From Marinosulfonomonas sp. (GTDB lineage Bacteria; Pseudomonadota; Alphaproteobacteria; Rhodobacterales; Rhodobacteraceae): a stretch of 33,800 nucleotides of DNA. Made by a program: the position numbers and the translations under genes. The DNA lies in assembly GCA_030625325.1 (NCBI GenBank), contig DAOURA010000008.1, positions 1 to 33,800 of the forward strand. Reading direction: 5' to 3'. Of the stretch, positions 8,438 to 16,641 are shown piece after piece (the stretch's first letter is position 1; every line of letters starts with the position of its first letter). The notes beneath the pieces are model-generated. The model was not told where the DNA came from, ran no database searches, and was given only the letters and a program-made list of their open reading frames with translations.

Positions 8438-8756
8438 TTTATTTTCCTTTTTTGTAACAATTTCTTGTTGTTTTTTTGATCCCCCCCCTGAAGGCGGCCT
8501 TGCCTTAGGGGGATTACTTTTTGGCGAGTTAGGAGTGAACACCCTTTGTAAAAAACGCAATCTTTTGATCTCACTGTCTTTGTGAACTTTTCTAATGAAA
8601 AGCTAATGCTACACTCAGAATCTCTGCGACTGCTAAATATCGAAAGTTTGTTATAATTGAGGAGGAAAACTGTTCATCATCTGACATATCGGGGCAGGTG
8701 AAAAATAGGTGGGTTTTAATGTTATTTCGTTGTTTTAGTACGTTTCACAATAACCA
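8438..8756. other. Intergenic region upstream of the roadblock gene with two hairpins
   Basis: There is no convincing gene in these 319 nt. Two stem-loops stand out: CCCCC-TGAAGGC / GGCCTT / GCCTTA-GGGGG (about 8484-8512, with a one-base bulge) and CTTTTC-TAAT-GAAAAG (8587-8602, perfect). Both would lie in, or just upstream of, the roadblock 5' leader on the minus strand. An AT-rich TATAAT at 8652-8657 next to a plus-strand GGAGGA does not lead to an ORF. Confidence 0.45.
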
Positions 8757-8833
8757 TGGCGACCCCGGCAGGACTCGAACCTGCAACAACCTGCTTAGAA
8801 GGCAGGTGCTCTATCCAGTTGAGCTACGGGGCC
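8757..8833 (-). tRNA. tRNA-Arg (anticodon UCU)
   Basis: The minus strand reads as a complete 77-nt cloverleaf. The acceptor stem GGCCCCG pairs with CGGGGTC (one G-T pair), D-arm GCTCAACTGGATAGAGC, anticodon stem CCTGC/GCAGG around loop CTTCTAA with anticodon TCT, and T-arm GCAGG-TTCGAGT-CCTGC. The CCA end is encoded. It decodes AGA. No mobile element or attachment-site duplication is visible beside it. Confidence 0.97.
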
Positions 8834-9129
8834 GCTAGCTGTTGGTGTCTACGGTTTCGGCAGCAATTTGAACAGACCAGATCGTATTTTTAATCAGGTG
8901 TTATTTGAATAACCCTAATTTTCTAAGCGCCTTTCCGGTTTGCCCCGGCCTGTCTGTTTGAATGGTGCAAAGGCAGCCAATGTGCTGCTGGATAACGTGA
9001 ATATAGGGAAATTGTTAAGGATAGCGGGGATGCCGTTAAACGCCCTAAAGTGATCATACGAAAGTTTTTCTTGTGTTTAATTGGTCGAGTGGATACTATT
9101 TTTATAGAAATATGGGGAAGTGCGTATAA
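8834..9129. other. AT-rich intergenic region before the DeoR gene
   Basis: These 296 nt contain no supported gene. Apart from the candidate promoter at 9071-9099 nothing distinctive was seen; no terminator could be identified for the preceding tRNA, which is on the other strand. Confidence 0.5.
9071..9099 (+). promoter_or_regulatory. Candidate promoter of the deoR-ugp-like operon
   Basis: TTGTGT (9071-9076) and TACTAT (9094-9099) are separated by exactly 17 bp and would start transcription about 25 nt before the regulator ATG at 9130. The match to sigma-70 boxes is partial, so this is tentative. Confidence 0.35.
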
Positions 9130-9909
9130 ATGTCCAAAAAGACAAAACAACGCAGGGATAAGATTGTTGACCTGACCAGGCAGCATAACTTTATGACGGT
9201 TGAAGTTTTGTCGGAGGAACTTGGGGTTTCTGCGCAAACCGTTCGCCGTGATATCAATGCATTGAGCGATGCAAACCTGTTGCGCCGCCGACATGGTGGC
9301 GCGGAGCTGTTTGAGGGCACGATAAACACGTCTTATGACATTCGGACCGCACAGAACCCGATTGCCAAACGTGCCATCGCAAGAGAGGCCGCAAAGTTTG
9401 TCAGTGATGGCGCAACGATATTTGTTTCTATTGGGACCACACCAATGATGGTTGCCGATGCCCTGAAAGACACCAAGCGCCTGACAATTGTTACCAACAA
9501 TCTTAATGCGGCAATGGCGCTTAGCCATGAACCAAGCAATCGCATTATCCTGCCGGGTGGCGAAGTGCGCCTGCCGGATCGTGACATTCTGGGTGATGAA
9601 GTGGTCGCGCTTTTTGATAACCATCGGGCCGAAATTGGTTTTTTCGGGGTTGCGGGTATTGATGAAGACGGCACCCTGTTGGATTTTCACGGGTCCGAGG
9701 TTCGGGTTCGTGAAAAGATCAGGGCCAATTGCCGGATGTCTGTTCTGGTGGCTGACAGCAGTAAATTTGGCAGGGTGGCCCCGGCCGTTGGTGGCAACAT
9801 AACGGATGTTGACCGGATCATCATCGACAGGCGGCCGGGCGATGAATTCAGCCCGATGCTTGACGGGGTTGCAGACCGCTTAAAGGTATTGGGGGATAAC
9901 GGATCATGA
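9130..9909 (+). CDS. DeoR-family transcriptional regulator (GlpR-like)
   Basis: A 259-aa DeoR regulator. The N-terminal winged helix has the family signature from VLSEELGVSAQTVRRDINAL to LLRRRHGGA (about residues 26-58). The C-terminal sugar-phosphate sensor domain shows IFVSIGTTPMMVADAL, LTIVTNNLNAA, GGEVR, GFFGVAGIDEDGTLLDF and ADSSKFGR. These segments closely resemble those of E. coli GlpR, the glycerol-3-phosphate-responsive repressor, supporting a phosphorylated-glycerol effector. It is the first gene of the operon, overlaps the ATPase start by ATGA and is therefore probably autoregulatory. No clear GlpR operator could be recognised upstream. Confidence 0.9.
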   Translation: MSKKTKQRRDKIVDLTRQHNFMTVEVLSEELGVSAQTVRRDINALSDANLLRRRHGGAELFEGTINTSYDIRTAQNPIAKRAIAREAAKFVSDGATIFVSIGTTPMMVADALKDTKRLTIVTNNLNAAMALSHEPSNRIILPGGEVRLPDRDILGDEVVALFDNHRAEIGFFGVAGIDEDGTLLDFHGSEVRVREKIRANCRMSVLVADSSKFGRVAPAVGGNITDVDRIIIDRRPGDEFSPMLDGVADRLKVLGDNGS

Positions 9910-10937
9910 GGGCGCAACCTTTTGTAGTTCTTGATGGGATCGCCAAACGCTGGAATGGGGCGCTTGGTGTTCAGGATATAAGCCTGACCATTGAAGAAGG
10001 GTCATTTGTTGCGTTGCTTGGCCCGTCAGGTTGCGGAAAATCCACCACGCTGCGGCTGTTGGCTGGGCTGGAAACCCCGGACGAGGGGCAGATTATAATT
10101 GATGGTGCAGACGTGACGCACCGGCCCGCGTCGGGGCGCAACCTGTCGATGGTTTTCCAGTCATATGCGTTGTTCCCCCATCTTTCGGTGGCCGAAAATG
10201 TGATGTTCGGCATGAAGGTGCGCCGTGTTCCCAAGGCTGAAAGGCTTGAAAAACTGCGGCGTGCGATGGAAATCACCGGCCTGCTGGGATTTGAAGACCG
10301 CAAGCCCAATGAACTGTCGGGTGGGCAACGCCAACGTGTGGCGCTGGCGCGTGCAATCGTTGCCGGGCAACGCCTGTGTCTGATGGATGAACCCCTTTCA
10401 AATCTGGATGCAAAATTGCGCCATGCAGTGCGAAAAGACATCAAGAATCTACAAAAGGATCTGGGGATCACCGTGGTCTATGTGACCCACGATCAGACCG
10501 AAGCGATGAGCATGGCCGATAAAGTTGTGCTGATGCGGGACGGTGAAATTCAGCAGGTTGGCACACCTGAACAGCTGTATAATCAACCGGAAAATACATT
10601 TGTCGCCGAATTTGTCGGCGCACCACCCATGGCACTGATTGAAGGGCATGCCTTGTCCGGGTTTTCAGATGTGCCCACCATTGGGGTGCGGGCCGAAAAT
10701 ATTGCATTGGCCGAAGCCGGACAGGGGGATTTGCAGTGTCAGGTGAGTGATTGTGAATTCCTGGGGGCCGAAACCTTTATTGGGCTTGAACACCCACAGG
10801 CGCAGGGCCTGACACTAAAGGTTGCAGGGCTGAAAAACATTCCGGCGGGGCAGGTGATTGATATCACTTTGGCCAGAGAAACCCTGCTGAGTTTTGACAA
10901 AGAGGGGCGGAAAATATCCGCTTCGCCGCAAAAATGA
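9906..10937 (+). CDS. ABC transporter ATP-binding protein, MalK/UgpC type
   Basis: A 343-aa single ABC domain plus C-terminal TOBE-like regulatory region, the normal MalK/UgpC architecture (CUT1). Walker A GPSGCGKST is at 39-47, the Q-loop lies in MVFQSYALFPHLSV, the signature LSGGQRQR is at 137-144, Walker B LCLMDEP at 157-163, the D-loop is SNLDAKLR and the switch histidine lies in VTHDQTEAMSMADK. The start overlaps the deoR stop (ATGA), so translation is coupled. Having the ATPase first, before the binding protein, is an unusual order compared with E. coli ugpBAECQ. It energises import through the permeases at 12325 and 13215. Confidence 0.92.
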   Translation: MRAQPFVVLDGIAKRWNGALGVQDISLTIEEGSFVALLGPSGCGKSTTLRLLAGLETPDEGQIIIDGADVTHRPASGRNLSMVFQSYALFPHLSVAENVMFGMKVRRVPKAERLEKLRRAMEITGLLGFEDRKPNELSGGQRQRVALARAIVAGQRLCLMDEPLSNLDAKLRHAVRKDIKNLQKDLGITVVYVTHDQTEAMSMADKVVLMRDGEIQQVGTPEQLYNQPENTFVAEFVGAPPMALIEGHALSGFSDVPTIGVRAENIALAEAGQGDLQCQVSDCEFLGAETFIGLEHPQAQGLTLKVAGLKNIPAGQVIDITLARETLLSFDKEGRKISASPQK

Positions 10938-11003
10938 AACATGGGGGGGACGAAAAATTCAAAGAAGAATGGCAAAAATCAAGTTTTCATGGAGGAGAAT
11001 AAA

Positions 11004-12266
11004 ATGAAAAGATCTGGATATTTTGGGCTAATGCTGTCTGGGGCAATGTCTGTTGCGTCAATGGCAAATGCAGAAACTGAACTAACGATGTACTATCCAA
11101 TTGCGGTTGGCGGTGCATTGACACAGGTTGTTGACGGTATCGTTGCAGATTTCGAAGCCGCAAACCCTGACATCAGTGTTACGGCCGTTTATTCCGGCAA
11201 CTATGACGACACCCGCGTGCGCGCCCTGTCGGCGCTGAATGCGGGCGAACCGGCGCAGTTGGCCGTTATGTTTTCAATTGATGCCTATGACCTGATTGAA
11301 CAAGACCTGATCGTCGCCTTTGATGATGTGATCCAAACCGACGCAGAAAAGGCATGGCTGGGCAGTTTTTATCCGGCCCTGATGGCGAACGGTGTAATTG
11401 AGGGCAAAACCTGGGGCATCCCGTTTCAGCGTTCCACCATCGTTGCATATTATAACAAAGACAAATTCCGCGCCGCCGGTCTGGACCCGGAAAAGGCCCC
11501 GACCACATGGGACGAACTGATTGATATGGGCAAGGCCCTGACTGGCGACGGCACCTATGGTCTGATGATCCCGTCCACTGGCTATCCCTATTGGATGTTC
11601 CAGGCGCTGGCTATTCAGAACGGCAAGGAACTGATGTCAAATGATGGGCTGACAACCTATTTCAACGATGACGCCGTTGTTGACACCCTGAAGTTCTGGC
11701 AGTCCCTGTCACAGGAGCATGGCATTATGCCAGAAGGAACCGTTGAATGGGGCACACTGCGTCAGGCGTTCCTGGAAGGCCAGACCGCGATGATGTGGCA
11801 TTCTACCGGCAACCTGACGGCTGTTAAGAACAATGCGACGTTTGATTTTGGTGTTGCGATGTTGCCGGGTAAGGTGCGCCTTGGTTCACCCACGGGTGGC
11901 GGTAACTTCTATCTCTTCAAGGATACTTCCGACGAAGAAAAAGCCGCCGCACTTAAGTTGATCAAGTTCATGACTGCCCCAGAGCAGGCGGCGACATGGT
12001 CGATTTCCACCGGGTATATGGGTGTTTCGGAAGAAGCCTATGGCACGGACGCCTTGCAGGATTACACCGCATCCTTCCCACCGGCACTGGTTGCGCGCAA
12101 TCAACTGCAACATGCCGTGGCTGAGTTTTCGACCTTTGAAACCGCCCGTGTGCGTGATGGTCTGAACAATGCGATTCAGTCTGCCCTGACTGGTTCTAAA
12201 TCACCGGAAGACGCGTTGGGCGAAGCCCAAAGCGCGGCTGAGCGGCTGTTGAAACCCTACAAGTAA
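11004..12266 (+). CDS. ABC transporter substrate-binding protein, UgpB-like
   Basis: A 420-aa periplasmic binding protein of the SBP_bac_1 family. The start at 11004 is chosen over the in-frame ATG at 10941 because of a strong GGAGGAG ribosome-binding site and a typical signal peptide (MKRS..., cleavage after ANA at about residue 23). Segments resembling UgpB include VYSGNYDDTRV, VAYYNKDKFRAAGLDPE, the TAMMWHSTGNL block and GVAMLPG followed by a GGGNF loop. UgpB binds sn-glycerol-3-phosphate and glycerophosphodiesters; the GlpR-like regulator and phosphodiesterase in the same operon support that ligand class, but the binding residues were not verified. A strong hairpin lies just after the stop. 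Confidence 0.88.
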   Translation: MKRSGYFGLMLSGAMSVASMANAETELTMYYPIAVGGALTQVVDGIVADFEAANPDISVTAVYSGNYDDTRVRALSALNAGEPAQLAVMFSIDAYDLIEQDLIVAFDDVIQTDAEKAWLGSFYPALMANGVIEGKTWGIPFQRSTIVAYYNKDKFRAAGLDPEKAPTTWDELIDMGKALTGDGTYGLMIPSTGYPYWMFQALAIQNGKELMSNDGLTTYFNDDAVVDTLKFWQSLSQEHGIMPEGTVEWGTLRQAFLEGQTAMMWHSTGNLTAVKNNATFDFGVAMLPGKVRLGSPTGGGNFYLFKDTSDEEKAAALKLIKFMTAPEQAATWSISTGYMGVSEEAYGTDALQDYTASFPPALVARNQLQHAVAEFSTFETARVRDGLNNAIQSALTGSKSPEDALGEAQSAAERLLKPYK

Positions 12267-12273
12267 GACAATC

Positions 12274-12304
12274 GGGCGCTGACCTATGGGGGTTGGCGCC
12301 CTTT
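12274..12304 (+). repeat. Strong intercistronic hairpin after the ugpB-like gene
   Basis: GGGCGCTGACC / TATGGG / GGTTGGCGCCC (12274-12301) forms an 11-bp stem with only two wobble pairs, followed by TTT. It lies 7 nt after the binding-protein stop and 20 nt before the first permease gene. It is likely to protect the upstream binding-protein mRNA from 3' exonucleases and/or reduce readthrough, giving more binding protein than permease. Role inferred from position. Confidence 0.65.
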
Positions 12305-12324
12305 CCCCAGACAAGAGATTGATA

Positions 12325-13218
12325 ATGAACAAACACGCAAGTCAGGAACGCCGGCGCCGCGCGATATATGGCTATCTGCTGCTGACGCCTGCCGCTGTTT
12401 TGCTATCACTGTTTGCTTTTTATCCATCTGTTGCGACCCTGTGGTCCAGCACATTTTCACGGGGCACCCGGCGCAACCCGACAGAATTTGTGAGTGGGGG
12501 AAATTACAGCGACCTTTTCAATGACCCGACCTTTTGGCTGGTGGTTAAGAACAACCTGTTTTATGCGGGCATCACGATCCCGCTGTCGATGTTTATTGCG
12601 CTATCAATGGCGCTTTGGGCGAATTCCAAAATATCGGCCAAGGGCTTTGTGCGCACTGCCTATTTCACCCCCACAGTATTGCCGATGATTGCAGCGGCCA
12701 ATTTGTGGCTGTTCTTTTATACGCCGGGGCTGGGGGTTCTGGACCAGATCGGGGCGCTGTTTGGGTTGCCATCGGTGAACTGGTTGGGCCAGCCTGAAAC
12801 CGCGTTGTGGGCTATTATTATTGTGACGGTCTGGAAGGAATCCGGGTTTTTCATGATATTCTATCTAGCGGCTTTGCAGACCATTCCGGCCGACCTGAAA
12901 GAAGCGGCTGATCTGGAAGGGGCCAGTCGGTGGACCTATACGCGCCGGATTGTGCTGCCGCTTTTGATGCCGACCACCCTGTTTATTGGGGTGAACGCGA
13001 TGATCAATTCGGTCAAACTGATCGATCATTTGTTTATTTTGACCAAGGGCGGGCCGTCAGATTCAACCAAGCTGATCCTGTATTACATCTGGGAAATGGC
13101 CTTTGCCTATTTTGATGCACCACACGCGGCGGCGATGACGATCATGGTGCTGCTGGTGCTGGGGATCATTGCGGCGGTGCAGTTCTTTTACATGGATAAA
13201 AGGACCCATTACCAATGA
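12325..13218 (+). CDS. ABC transporter permease, UgpA-like
   Basis: A 297-aa CUT1 inner-membrane permease. The ATG at 12325 is preferred; an earlier in-frame ATG at 12286 lies inside the intercistronic hairpin. About six transmembrane segments are visible, starting with YLLLTPAAVLLSLFAFYP. The cytoplasmic EAA loop that docks the ATPase is EAADLEGASRWTYTRRIVLP. The LTKGGPSDST motif near the C terminus is typical of MalF/UgpA-type subunits. The 3' end overlaps the next permease by ATGA. Confidence 0.92.
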   Translation: MNKHASQERRRRAIYGYLLLTPAAVLLSLFAFYPSVATLWSSTFSRGTRRNPTEFVSGGNYSDLFNDPTFWLVVKNNLFYAGITIPLSMFIALSMALWANSKISAKGFVRTAYFTPTVLPMIAAANLWLFFYTPGLGVLDQIGALFGLPSVNWLGQPETALWAIIIVTVWKESGFFMIFYLAALQTIPADLKEAADLEGASRWTYTRRIVLPLLMPTTLFIGVNAMINSVKLIDHLFILTKGGPSDSTKLILYYIWEMAFAYFDAPHAAAMTIMVLLVLGIIAAVQFFYMDKRTHYQ

Positions 13219-14024
13219 GCCGCCTTTCACGACATCTGGATTCCTTTGGTGCGATCCTGCTGGCAATCGTCTGGATTTCCCCACTGCTGTTTGCCTTTTG
13301 GGCGGCGTTTCATTCCACCTCGGATGCGGTGAATTTCAATCTGACATCCAGCCTGACCCTGAAGAATTTCCAGGTTGCCTGGGACGGCGCGCCGTGGTTG
13401 CGATATTTTATGAACACGTTCCTTTTGGTGACCATTGTTTTGATCGGGCAGTTCATTATCACAACGCTGGCCGGGTTTGCGTTTGCGCAGGTGTCTTTTC
13501 CCGGCAAAGATTTCATCTTTATTCTTGTGCTGTTGCAGTTGTTTATCCTTCCCGAAGTTTTGATCGTGGAAAATTATGCGATGGTGTCCCGGCTGGGGTT
13601 GTTTGATTCACTGCTGGGCGTCGGAATGCCCTATATGGCCAGCGCATTCGGGATATTTCTGATGCGGCAGGCCTTTAAGTCCATTCCGATTGAACTGGAT
13701 GAAGCGGCCAGAATAGAAGGCTGTGGCTGGTTTGGGGTGTTGCTAAAGGTCTATGTTCCCTTGGCTAAACCGACCTATCTGGCCTATGCGCTGGTGTCTG
13801 TTTCAACCCATTGGAATAACTTTTTATGGCCACTAATTGTCACCAACTCTGACAAAACCCGCCCGCTAACGGTGGGGCTGTCGATCTTTGGCGCACCGGA
13901 AAATGGCGTTGATATTTCGGTAATCTCGGCCGCGACTCTTATGTCGGTGGCCCCTCTTTTGATTGCCTTTCTGGTTTTTCAACGTCAGTTTGTGCAGGCT
14001 TTTTTACGTACAGGTATTAAATAG
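13215..14024 (+). CDS. ABC transporter permease, UgpE-like
   Basis: A 269-aa CUT1 permease forming a heterodimer with the preceding subunit. It begins at the ATGA overlap. Visible features are the first membrane helix (FGAILLAIVWISPLLFAFW), the NTFLLVTIVLIGQFIITTLAGFAFA helices, the EAA loop DEAARIEGCGWFGVLLKVYVP and the STHWNNFLWPLIV motif characteristic of MalG/UgpE proteins. The phosphodiesterase gene follows after 35 nt. Confidence 0.92.
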   Translation: MSRLSRHLDSFGAILLAIVWISPLLFAFWAAFHSTSDAVNFNLTSSLTLKNFQVAWDGAPWLRYFMNTFLLVTIVLIGQFIITTLAGFAFAQVSFPGKDFIFILVLLQLFILPEVLIVENYAMVSRLGLFDSLLGVGMPYMASAFGIFLMRQAFKSIPIELDEAARIEGCGWFGVLLKVYVPLAKPTYLAYALVSVSTHWNNFLWPLIVTNSDKTRPLTVGLSIFGAPENGVDISVISAATLMSVAPLLIAFLVFQRQFVQAFLRTGIK

Positions 14025-14059
14025 CACCTACACCGTATCTCAAGATTACAGGGAACCAG

Positions 14060-14857
14060 ATGTCCAGAATATTACAAATATCTGACCCCCACATCGTTAT
14101 CCCCCCGCAAAAGGTATCAAACAAACTGGAAACATTGCACCTGTTTGAACAGATGATTGATCAGATCCTTGGCGATATGGAAAAAATTTCCCCCGTTGAT
14201 GCCGTTATTATAACCGGGGACATTGCGGATACTGGCGATATACAAAGCTATCAGGCATTTAAGCGTCAGATCGAAAGACTGGGAATTCCCTATTTCGTTA
14301 TCCCCGGAAACCACGACTTGCGCGCGCCAATGCGGCAATGTTTTCAAAACCTCGATTCTATGCCCGGCTCCGGAAAAATAAATTGGGTGCATGACCTGCA
14401 GGATATACGCATCATTGGTCTGGATTCCCTGATCGAAGGTCAGGGCGGCGGCCTGTTTGACGAAGACAGCGCCAGTTATTTAAACGCCGCCCTGACCGGG
14501 GCAGGGCAAAAACCAGTGTTGCTGGCCATTCACCACCCGCCGATAAAATCGGGTATCTGGTTCATGGATGAAATTGGCCTTGAAGGGTGCGAATTACTGG
14601 CCGAGACCCTTGGCCAGTTCACCAACGAAATTCGCGTTATCAGTGGCCACCTTCATGCCGGTATTGTCGGCACGATTAATGGCAATGTGGTTGTCGTGGG
14701 GCCATCCACATGCAGCGCCTTTGCGCTGGACTATCGCCCGGATGCGCCGGTTGGGTTTATGACCGGGCCACGGGGCTATGCGGTGCATGACTGGGACAAT
14801 GGGTTTTGCAGTGATTACAACTATATTGCTGGCGCCAATGGGCCCCATGGATTTTGA
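14060..14857 (+). CDS. Metallophosphoesterase, GpdQ/CpdA-type cyclic or glycerophospho-diesterase
   Basis: A 265-aa class III phosphodiesterase with all five metallophosphoesterase blocks: SDPH (about 8-11), GDIADTG, GNHD, AIHHPP and SGHLHAG. Length and motif arrangement fit E. coli GpdQ (glycerophosphodiesterase) and CpdA (cAMP phosphodiesterase). It has no signal peptide, so it acts in the cytoplasm. As last gene of a GlpR/Ugp-like operon, hydrolysis of imported glycerophosphodiesters to glycerol-3-phosphate plus an alcohol is the best guess; E. coli uses the unrelated UgpQ in the same position. An AGGGAACC ribosome-binding site precedes the ATG. Cyclic-nucleotide hydrolysis remains possible. 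Confidence 0.85.
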   Translation: MSRILQISDPHIVIPPQKVSNKLETLHLFEQMIDQILGDMEKISPVDAVIITGDIADTGDIQSYQAFKRQIERLGIPYFVIPGNHDLRAPMRQCFQNLDSMPGSGKINWVHDLQDIRIIGLDSLIEGQGGGLFDEDSASYLNAALTGAGQKPVLLAIHHPPIKSGIWFMDEIGLEGCELLAETLGQFTNEIRVISGHLHAGIVGTINGNVVVVGPSTCSAFALDYRPDAPVGFMTGPRGYAVHDWDNGFCSDYNYIAGANGPHGF

Positions 14858-15000
14858 AGGCACTAACCTTGAAAAATGAACGCCAGACGGCACATGTTCG
14901 GGGGGGTAGACAGATCAACCAAGTGGTATGAAGACCAGCCGAAATACACCTGAAAACAGCCGCTAAACTGTCCGGTTAATCAGGGCCACGTCACACACCC

Positions 15001-15729
15001 CTAAATCAGCGTGCCACCATCAATGTTGAAACATTGCCCGGTCACATAGGAACTGTCATCACTTGCCAGATAAATGCACATGCTGGCAATTTCCCGGGGT
15101 GTGCCAAGACGGCCCATGGGCTGGCGGTCAATGAACATCTGAAGCGCCTTGTCAGTCCCGCCAACTTCTTTGCCAAGGGCTTCTATCCGTTCGTTCAGGG
15201 ACGGCGATTGGGTGGTGCCAGGATTTACCGCGTTGCACCTAATATTATAGGGCAGATAATCAATTGCCACCGATTTTGTCAGCCCGATCACCGCCCCCTT
15301 GGCCGTGCCATAGGCCGCCCGGTTGGCAAACCCTTTGACCGACGAACAAACTGAGGCAATATTAACAATGCTTCCGCCGTGTTCTTTCATTTTTCCAAGG
15401 GCTTCCCGGATCACCACATAGGCGCTGTTCAGGGTGATGTTCAGGGTCTTGGCCCATTCATCCGGTGTGCAGTCCTCGATTGTGCCATGGTGGACATAGC
15501 CGACCCCATGCACCAAAATATCCACCCGTGGAAGGGTTGCAAAAAATTCTGCAACCGCGTTTGCGTCGGTGCAATCCACGACCACAGGGGTCATATTTTC
15601 AACATCCTTCAGCGTGTCAGGGTTGTTATCAAGCGCGTAAACCGTCGCACCACGTTCTGCCAGACCTTCGGCTGTCGCGCGCCCAATTCCCTGCCCTGCT
15701 GCCGTTACAACTGCGATCTTGTCTTTCAT
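15001..15729 (-). CDS. SDR dehydrogenase, 2-keto-3-deoxy-sugar-acid dehydrogenase-like
   Basis: A 242-aa classical short-chain dehydrogenase. The cofactor loop is TAAGQGIG (about 10-17), and the aspartate in YALDNN ending beta-2 suggests NAD preference. Catalytic Ser lies in NIASVCSS and the YGTAK motif supplies Tyr/Lys; the C-terminal YVTGQCFNIDGG is typical. The start at 15729 has an AGGAAA site; the ATG at 15747 is less likely. It resembles 2-keto-3-deoxy-L-fuconate/rhamnonate dehydrogenases, and the immediately upstream gene encodes the FAH-family hydrolase that follows that reaction in known pathways. It is the last gene of the nine-gene operon. Specificity is inferred from context. Confidence 0.85.
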   Translation of the reverse strand: MKDKIAVVTAAGQGIGRATAEGLAERGATVYALDNNPDTLKDVENMTPVVVDCTDANAVAEFFATLPRVDILVHGVGYVHHGTIEDCTPDEWAKTLNITLNSAYVVIREALGKMKEHGGSIVNIASVCSSVKGFANRAAYGTAKGAVIGLTKSVAIDYLPYNIRCNAVNPGTTQSPSLNERIEALGKEVGGTDKALQMFIDRQPMGRLGTPREIASMCIYLASDDSSYVTGQCFNIDGGTLI

Positions 15730-15758
15730 CTTATTTCCTTTTTCCACAGGGATACCGG

Positions 15759-16613
15759 TCAGGCACCTGTAAATTTCACAACCGACTGGCGCGCTTCGCC
15801 CAGACCGTCAATGCCCAGATGAACCGTGTCCCCAATTTTCAGAAACTTTGGTGGCGTGTTCCCGGAACCCACACCCGGTGGCGTACCTGTGCAGATCAAA
15901 TCCCCCGGTTCAAGTTGAATAAAGGTACTCAGGTAAGAAACGATTTCCCGGACAGAAAAGACCATTTTTTCTGTATTTCCGGTCTGTTCGCGGGTCCCGT
16001 TCACGTTCAGCCACATCCCCAGTGTCTGGGGGTTAGCAATTTCATCCCGGCTGACCAGCCACGGCCCGGTTGGGCAGAAATTGTTAAAGCTTTTGCCTTT
16101 CGACCACTGCCCACCATGTTCAAGTTGCCAGGCCCGCTCGGATATATCATTAACCAGCGTATAGCCAAAAACATGGTTTAGCGCGTCCGCCTTGCTGACA
16201 TGCAGGGCGGTCTTTCCGATCACCACGCCAAGTTCGACTTCCCAATCAAGCTTGGTCATCTGTTGGGTGTAGGGTGTCGGGTCATTTGGCCCACAAAATG
16301 CACCAGAAGATTTGTTGAACAAAATTGGCTCATCAGGGATAGCCATGCCCGCTTCGGCAGCATGATCAGAATAGTTCAGCCCGATGCAATAGATGTTTTT
16401 GGGCTGCGAGATGGGCGAACCAATGCGCGCACCCTGCATTTTGACCACATCCAGAGTCGACAGATCGACGCCCTGAAGGGTTGAAAGCAAATCACCCCCA
16501 AGTGTATTTGGCCCGAAATCCCCGATCAGGCCAGACACATCGCGTGCAAGACCGGCATCATCCAGTACACATGGGACTTCCTGATCCACGTCGCCAATTC
16601 GTAATAGTTTCAT
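15759..16613 (-). CDS. Fumarylacetoacetate hydrolase-family protein (diketo-acid hydrolase-like)
   Basis: A 284-aa FAH-family enzyme that would hydrolyse a C-C bond of a diketo acid, or act as a decarboxylase or isomerase, in the cytoplasm. Visible family motifs are IYCIGLNYSDHAAEAG, FNKSSGAFCGPND, the metal-binding acidic residues in KLDWEVELGVVIG and GYTLVNDISER, and LICTGTPPGVGSG. In the L-fucose and L-rhamnose non-phosphorylated routes this family cleaves 2,4-diketo-3-deoxy acids to pyruvate and lactate. Here it sits between the AGE-family gene and an SDR gene with 28-29 nt gaps, so the substrate is probably the product of that SDR. The family is certain; the substrate is not. Confidence 0.88.
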   Translation of the reverse strand: MKLLRIGDVDQEVPCVLDDAGLARDVSGLIGDFGPNTLGGDLLSTLQGVDLSTLDVVKMQGARIGSPISQPKNIYCIGLNYSDHAAEAGMAIPDEPILFNKSSGAFCGPNDPTPYTQQMTKLDWEVELGVVIGKTALHVSKADALNHVFGYTLVNDISERAWQLEHGGQWSKGKSFNNFCPTGPWLVSRDEIANPQTLGMWLNVNGTREQTGNTEKMVFSVREIVSYLSTFIQLEPGDLICTGTPPGVGSGNTPPKFLKIGDTVHLGIDGLGEARQSVVKFTGA

Positions 16614-16641
16614 GATTACCCTATCGGTTAATTTTTAATAT

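Noticed and set aside
8652-8690. TATAAT followed by a strong GGAGGA on the plus strand
   Set aside because: No start codon at proper spacing opens a frame of useful length (CTG gives four codons), and no -35 hexamer is present.
8757-8833. tRNA-Arg as an integration site for a genomic island
   Set aside because: No integrase gene and no repeated copy of the tRNA 3' end were seen in the window.
14858-15000. Possible bidirectional terminator between the convergent phosphodiesterase and SDR genes
   Set aside because: The 143 nt were searched by eye; no stable stem followed by a T-run was found on either strand.
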